NCBI GenBank assembly: GCA_935421135.1
Contig: OW285189.1
Location: 17,815,072 to 17,879,071 of the forward strand
Length of the DNA stretch: 64,000 nucleotides
Direction of reading: 5' to 3'
From: Bugulina stolonifera
Taxonomy: Eukaryota; Bryozoa; Gymnolaemata; Cheilostomatida; Bugulidae
The stretch's first letter is position 1. Each line of letters begins with the position of its first letter. The position numbers and the translations under genes were made by a program. Below, in pieces: positions 61,301-64,000 of this stretch. Under the pieces are notes generated by a model. The model did no database searches. It worked only from the letters and a program-made list of their open reading frames with translations, and was not told the origin of the DNA.

Positions 61301-61594
61301 ACTGTATATTACCTACTGTATGCTATCTACTCTATATCACCTACTGTATATCACCTAATGTATATTACCTACTTAATATCACCTGCTATTACAGATCCAG
61401 CTAGTGGAAGTTCGAGTGACTGGGTGTTTAGCTTTGCTAGGGCTCCATATTCCTATGGGTTTGAGCTGCCTCCCAATAACATGGATGTCGGATTTCTTTT
61501 ACCAGAAAGTCAAATAGCAGAAGTAGTCTCTTCTGTTTGGCCAGGGGTCAAGGCTATGATATTAAGAATCATTGAGAAAGGAAATTCTAGTTAG
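58355..61594 (+). CDS. CP4: carboxypeptidase A/B homologue missing two pro-domain exons
   Basis: Exons 58355-58422, 59405-59553, 59768-59913, 60164-60274, 60463-60553, 60725-60921, 61084-61159 and 61395-61594 give 345 residues. The signal peptide is MLLLVWLLPLITTNSNA. The exons corresponding to paralogue exons 2 and 3 (213 bases, 71 codons) are absent, yet exon 1 joins the next exon in phase. The catalytic domain keeps GGAHGREW, MWRKNR, GVDINRNFG, FHSYGQ and YGFELPP, so zinc ligands, substrate Arg and general-base Glu are intact. Tyr248 is replaced by His and the Asp255 specificity position by Ser (HPASGSSSDW), suggesting a preference other than Lys/Arg. Without the inhibitory pro-domain it may be made active, misfold, or be a decaying copy. 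A transposon remnant begins 25 bases after the stop. Confidence 0.9.
58640..58883. mobile_element. MITE-like element, copy B, in CP4 intron 1
   Basis: The ends are AGTGTCTTCGCAACCT and the near reverse complement AGGTCACAAAGACACT. It is similar along its whole length to copy A at 9810-10080, including GGCCCAGGC and GATGGCCG blocks. It occupies the CP4 intron where pro-domain exons 2 and 3 would be expected. Confidence 0.8.
59203..59224 (+). other. G-run with G-quadruplex potential in CP4 intron 1
   Basis: Runs of 7, 4, 6 and 2 G separated by single A residues, unusual in this AT-rich window. It is on the sense strand of CP4, about 180 bases before the second exon. Confidence 0.7.
61186..61390 (+). 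repeat. 14-bp minisatellite in CP4 intron 9-equivalent, degenerate
   Basis: The same TATATCACCTACTG family with TATGCCATC and TATATTACC variants. Open from both exons, but the 235-base intron is not a multiple of three, so the two flanking frames differ. Confidence 0.93.
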
Positions 61595-61618
61595 TACATA
61601 TCAAATAATCATTTACGT

Positions 61619-62942
61619 CAAACCAAGGAGTAAGAAGAGAAGGAGGCTCGTCCAAGAGGATTTTGTGTTCGATGTGCTCCTCGGTTTAAAAAGATTATCA
61701 CATGAGTCGCTGGCATTAAGCGAGTAGATAACTCCGTTGAATCGTGATGTGATTCCTCATTGCTAAACAGCAATGTACATGTGCACATTTTGGCGCTTAT
61801 GATGTCACAGTTTTAGCATCCAATGAAAATCATTTCTCTGCAGAGATAAACATAATCGTTCATTGAGATAGCCAATAGTTTGAGCACTATTTTCATTTAG
61901 TTTGGGCATCTTGTAGGGCCCACAAACTAGCCTAAGCACTGAACTGGTATCTGAACTATATGCCATAAAACAGACTAAGTATATGGAGTCCTGATGTACG
62001 AGAAACGTGTTGCACAAGTTGACTCATTTCAACCGCAATTTAAGTGTTTGTACGTTTTATTTATTATGAAGGAGCAAAGTTTAAATTTGGAATTCAAGCT
62101 CACTCACTGTAGCAAACTTAAATCTATTAGTGTTATTTTTGCTTATTTTGTTGATCATGTTGGTATTTGCAGGGCTCTCAAGTTCTCGGATTTTCCCCGA
62201 GCAGTCGGATTTTGAGTGCTTGCTCGGAGTGCTCGGGAGGTTTTCCATTATTGATGATCTGCTTGGATTTTTGGAGATTTTCTCACATTAGCTATATTTT
62301 GGATTGAAATGCTTTAAAATATCCAAATTAATCTTCAATTTATCTCATAGCTTGTGAATTGCTTAGAAAAAAGCTACTAATTCTATTACTTTTCAAGGGC
62401 AAGGACTGAATTACATGTATGTACGGGAATTATTAGGCTGTGAGAAATTACTTAGGCTAACTCCTAGAGCAATAGATATGTGCATGTAAGTGACCAACAG
62501 CTTTATTTATATATCTGATCAATTGTTGGTAGAGTAATACTGCTACACTGCTACACTGCTTACACTGCAGTACATTGCACATTTGCTCAGATTTTTTGAC
62601 TGAGCAACTTGAGAGCCCTGGTATTTGCAAAAAGTGTCATTTTATATCGAGATACGCAATTTTCTTCAAATATGGCGATTTTACTCGGCTATATCTTTCG
62701 TATCCCAGTGACATAAGTATTGTGTTTATAGTCAATGTGTTCACCAGGCTATTACCAATTAGTGACATTGATTATATTTTAATTTTAGTTAATGTGTGAA
62801 TTTTACTTTTTTAAAAATATTCATCATCTTTTCTTCAGACTTTACCAAGTACCCGAGGCGCACATCGAACACCGGAAGCCCATTGTAACATATATACAGG
62901 TTTTCGTGGACGAGCCTCCTTCTTTTCTTACTCCTTGGTTAA
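61619..62942. mobile_element. DNA-transposon remnant with about 75-100-bp terminal inverted repeats
   Basis: The left end (AACCAAGGAGTAAGAAGAGA, then AGGAGGCTCGTCC) reappears inverted at 62848-62942, including the inner TGTTCGATGTGC block. About 1.15 kb separates the repeats, of which 449 bases are a later insertion. No transposase frame is visible. It starts 25 bases past the CP4 stop, so the CP4 3' UTR probably runs into it. Confidence 0.78.
62171..62619. mobile_element. hAT-like MITE nested inside the 61619-62942 element
   Basis: Terminal inverted repeats AGGGCTCTCAAGTT / AACTTGAGAGCCCT, flanked by direct repeats GGTATTTGC at 62162-62170 and 62620-62628. The 8-9-bp duplication and (C)AGGG ends fit the hAT superfamily. 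The left interior is rich in CTCGG/CCGAG. No coding capacity. Confidence 0.88.
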
Positions 62943-63854
62943 ACATACTCATTAATATAACACCTCTGTGACTTTCATAAGGAGCACAAATGAAGTGGTC
63001 TATTAATAGATTCTTCTGTCTGGGGAAGTCTTTAGTCTCAAATTATTGGATCTATATATTGTCTAGATATGAGTCCAACACGTGTTTTTATAGCAGGGCT
63101 AATGATAGTTTAAAGACAGGCAGGGAGGTGCTACCTCTCAGCTGGCAAAACAAAGTAGTCTAAAGCCAGTACTTTTGAAGTGTTTAAGAATCAGCGCCTC
63201 TCTCTACTCACATTATATAATGTTTCATCCTTCCCAGCCATATAATATGTGTACTTAGATGGAATAAACTTGGGCTAAAAATCATGAAGCACTGATTGAC
63301 TGCATAGATACTTGCATAATGAACCGTGTTACCCTCAATATTAGAATTTTTGCATGTAAGTAAAGCTGTTGCTCTGAGATTTGCACCAAGTACACATAAA
63401 GTACTGGGGCAGGAGGTTCTTGAGAGCCAGTAAAAGGAAAGCTGTAGTTGCTAAACTCAATTGCAAATGTCTGAGGCACATGGTCTGATGTACCAATATA
63501 AATATGGCTGCAAAAATGTTTCATGTGAAGAGAAATATAGCACTCGGCTTGAATGCATGAGGTTGATTGACATTTGGCTAGAAAAGTCTGAATAATATAA
63601 AGTCTTTCTCCGTCTGTCTTTCAATTTACTCATGACTGTTAAAAATAGAGAAAACATAGATGCAAACAAGTAGACCTATTAGTGTTGGCAAGAACAAACA
63701 TATGTTTTGGTATTGCAGTTCAAGTACGAAGTACTCTCAGAATGTACTTGTATTTGAGTACAGCAGCTCGGCATGTAAGTAATATTACATGTACATTAGT
63801 GTACATACATAAATTATATGCAAGTACATACACATGATGAATGATATTTTTCAG
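62943..63854. other. no feature recognised
   Basis: AT-rich sequence between the transposon remnant and the last candidate exon. Minus-strand frames at 63282-63669 show no family resemblance or splice support. Confidence 0.4.
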
Positions 63855-63899
63855 GCTTGCCTCTACCAACGACCACTCCAACACGAAAGACGACTAGAG
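63855..63899 (+). CDS. candidate 45-base linker exon of an off-window gene
   Basis: TTTTTCAG acceptor, 45 open bases encoding LPLPTTTPTRKTTR, then an AG-gtaagt donor. The length is a multiple of three, so it can be skipped or repeated without a frame change. A Thr/Pro-rich stretch suggests an extracellular linker. No family can be named from one exon. Confidence 0.4.
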
Positions 63900-64000
63900 G
63901 TAAGTAAAAATATATTTTACAAGAATTATTTCATGGCTACCTGAACAACTATAAAGGCTAAAATACTTTGATTACAATTAATTTTGTTGTAACATGAGTA

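Overview
This is a eukaryotic, almost certainly metazoan, genomic window. It is AT-rich, with many short exons, GT-AG introns of 0.1-4 kb, and a heavy load of microsatellites, minisatellites, SINE, LINE and MITE-type repeats. The protein families (a receptor-type IA-2/PTPRN protein with its RESP18-like N-terminus, a C22orf39-type twin CX9C protein, and secreted pro-carboxypeptidases A/B) point to an animal. A sponge or other early-branching marine invertebrate is my guess, with low confidence. I assembled all gene models by hand from splice signals, reading phase and family resemblance. No transcript evidence was available.

Layout. 1-23153 (minus strand): 17 exons (728 codons) of an IA-2/phogrin (PTPRN/PTPRN2) homologue, running from signal peptide into the start of the phosphatase domain. 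The rest of the catalytic domain lies beyond the left edge. 23154-26734: intergenic, with a decayed LINE reverse-transcriptase fragment, a 20-bp minisatellite, a tRNA-derived SINE and a 116-bp tandem duplication. 26735-28354 (plus): a four-exon C22orf39-like gene. 29220-61594: a cluster of M14A zinc carboxypeptidase genes, here called CP1 (+), CP2 (-, convergent with CP1), CP3 (+) and CP4 (+), plus a decayed last-exon fragment (psi-CP, -) at about 51.96-52.2 kb. Between CP2 and psi-CP lie repeats and parts of an unrecognised membrane-protein gene (45.67-48.16 kb). 61595-64000: transposon remnants and one probable exon of an off-window gene.

How the genes relate. CP1-CP4 share the same exon boundaries and phases. 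All keep the zinc ligands (HxxE and H), the substrate-binding Arg/Asn residues and the general-base Glu. CP1-CP3 carry Asp at the position that gives carboxypeptidase B its preference for C-terminal Lys/Arg; CP4 has Ser. The usual Tyr248 is kept only in CP1. CP3 also lacks the Asp of the Asp-His-zinc triad, and CP4 lacks the two exons that encode most of the inhibitory pro-domain.

The most unusual signal is a 14-bp minisatellite in the same intron (between the last two coding exons) of all four carboxypeptidase genes, with a trace beside the pseudogene. It lies in the same orientation relative to the gene each time. The unit has no stop codon in any forward frame, and in CP1 and CP3 the whole intron is a multiple of three and can be read straight through from one exon into the next.
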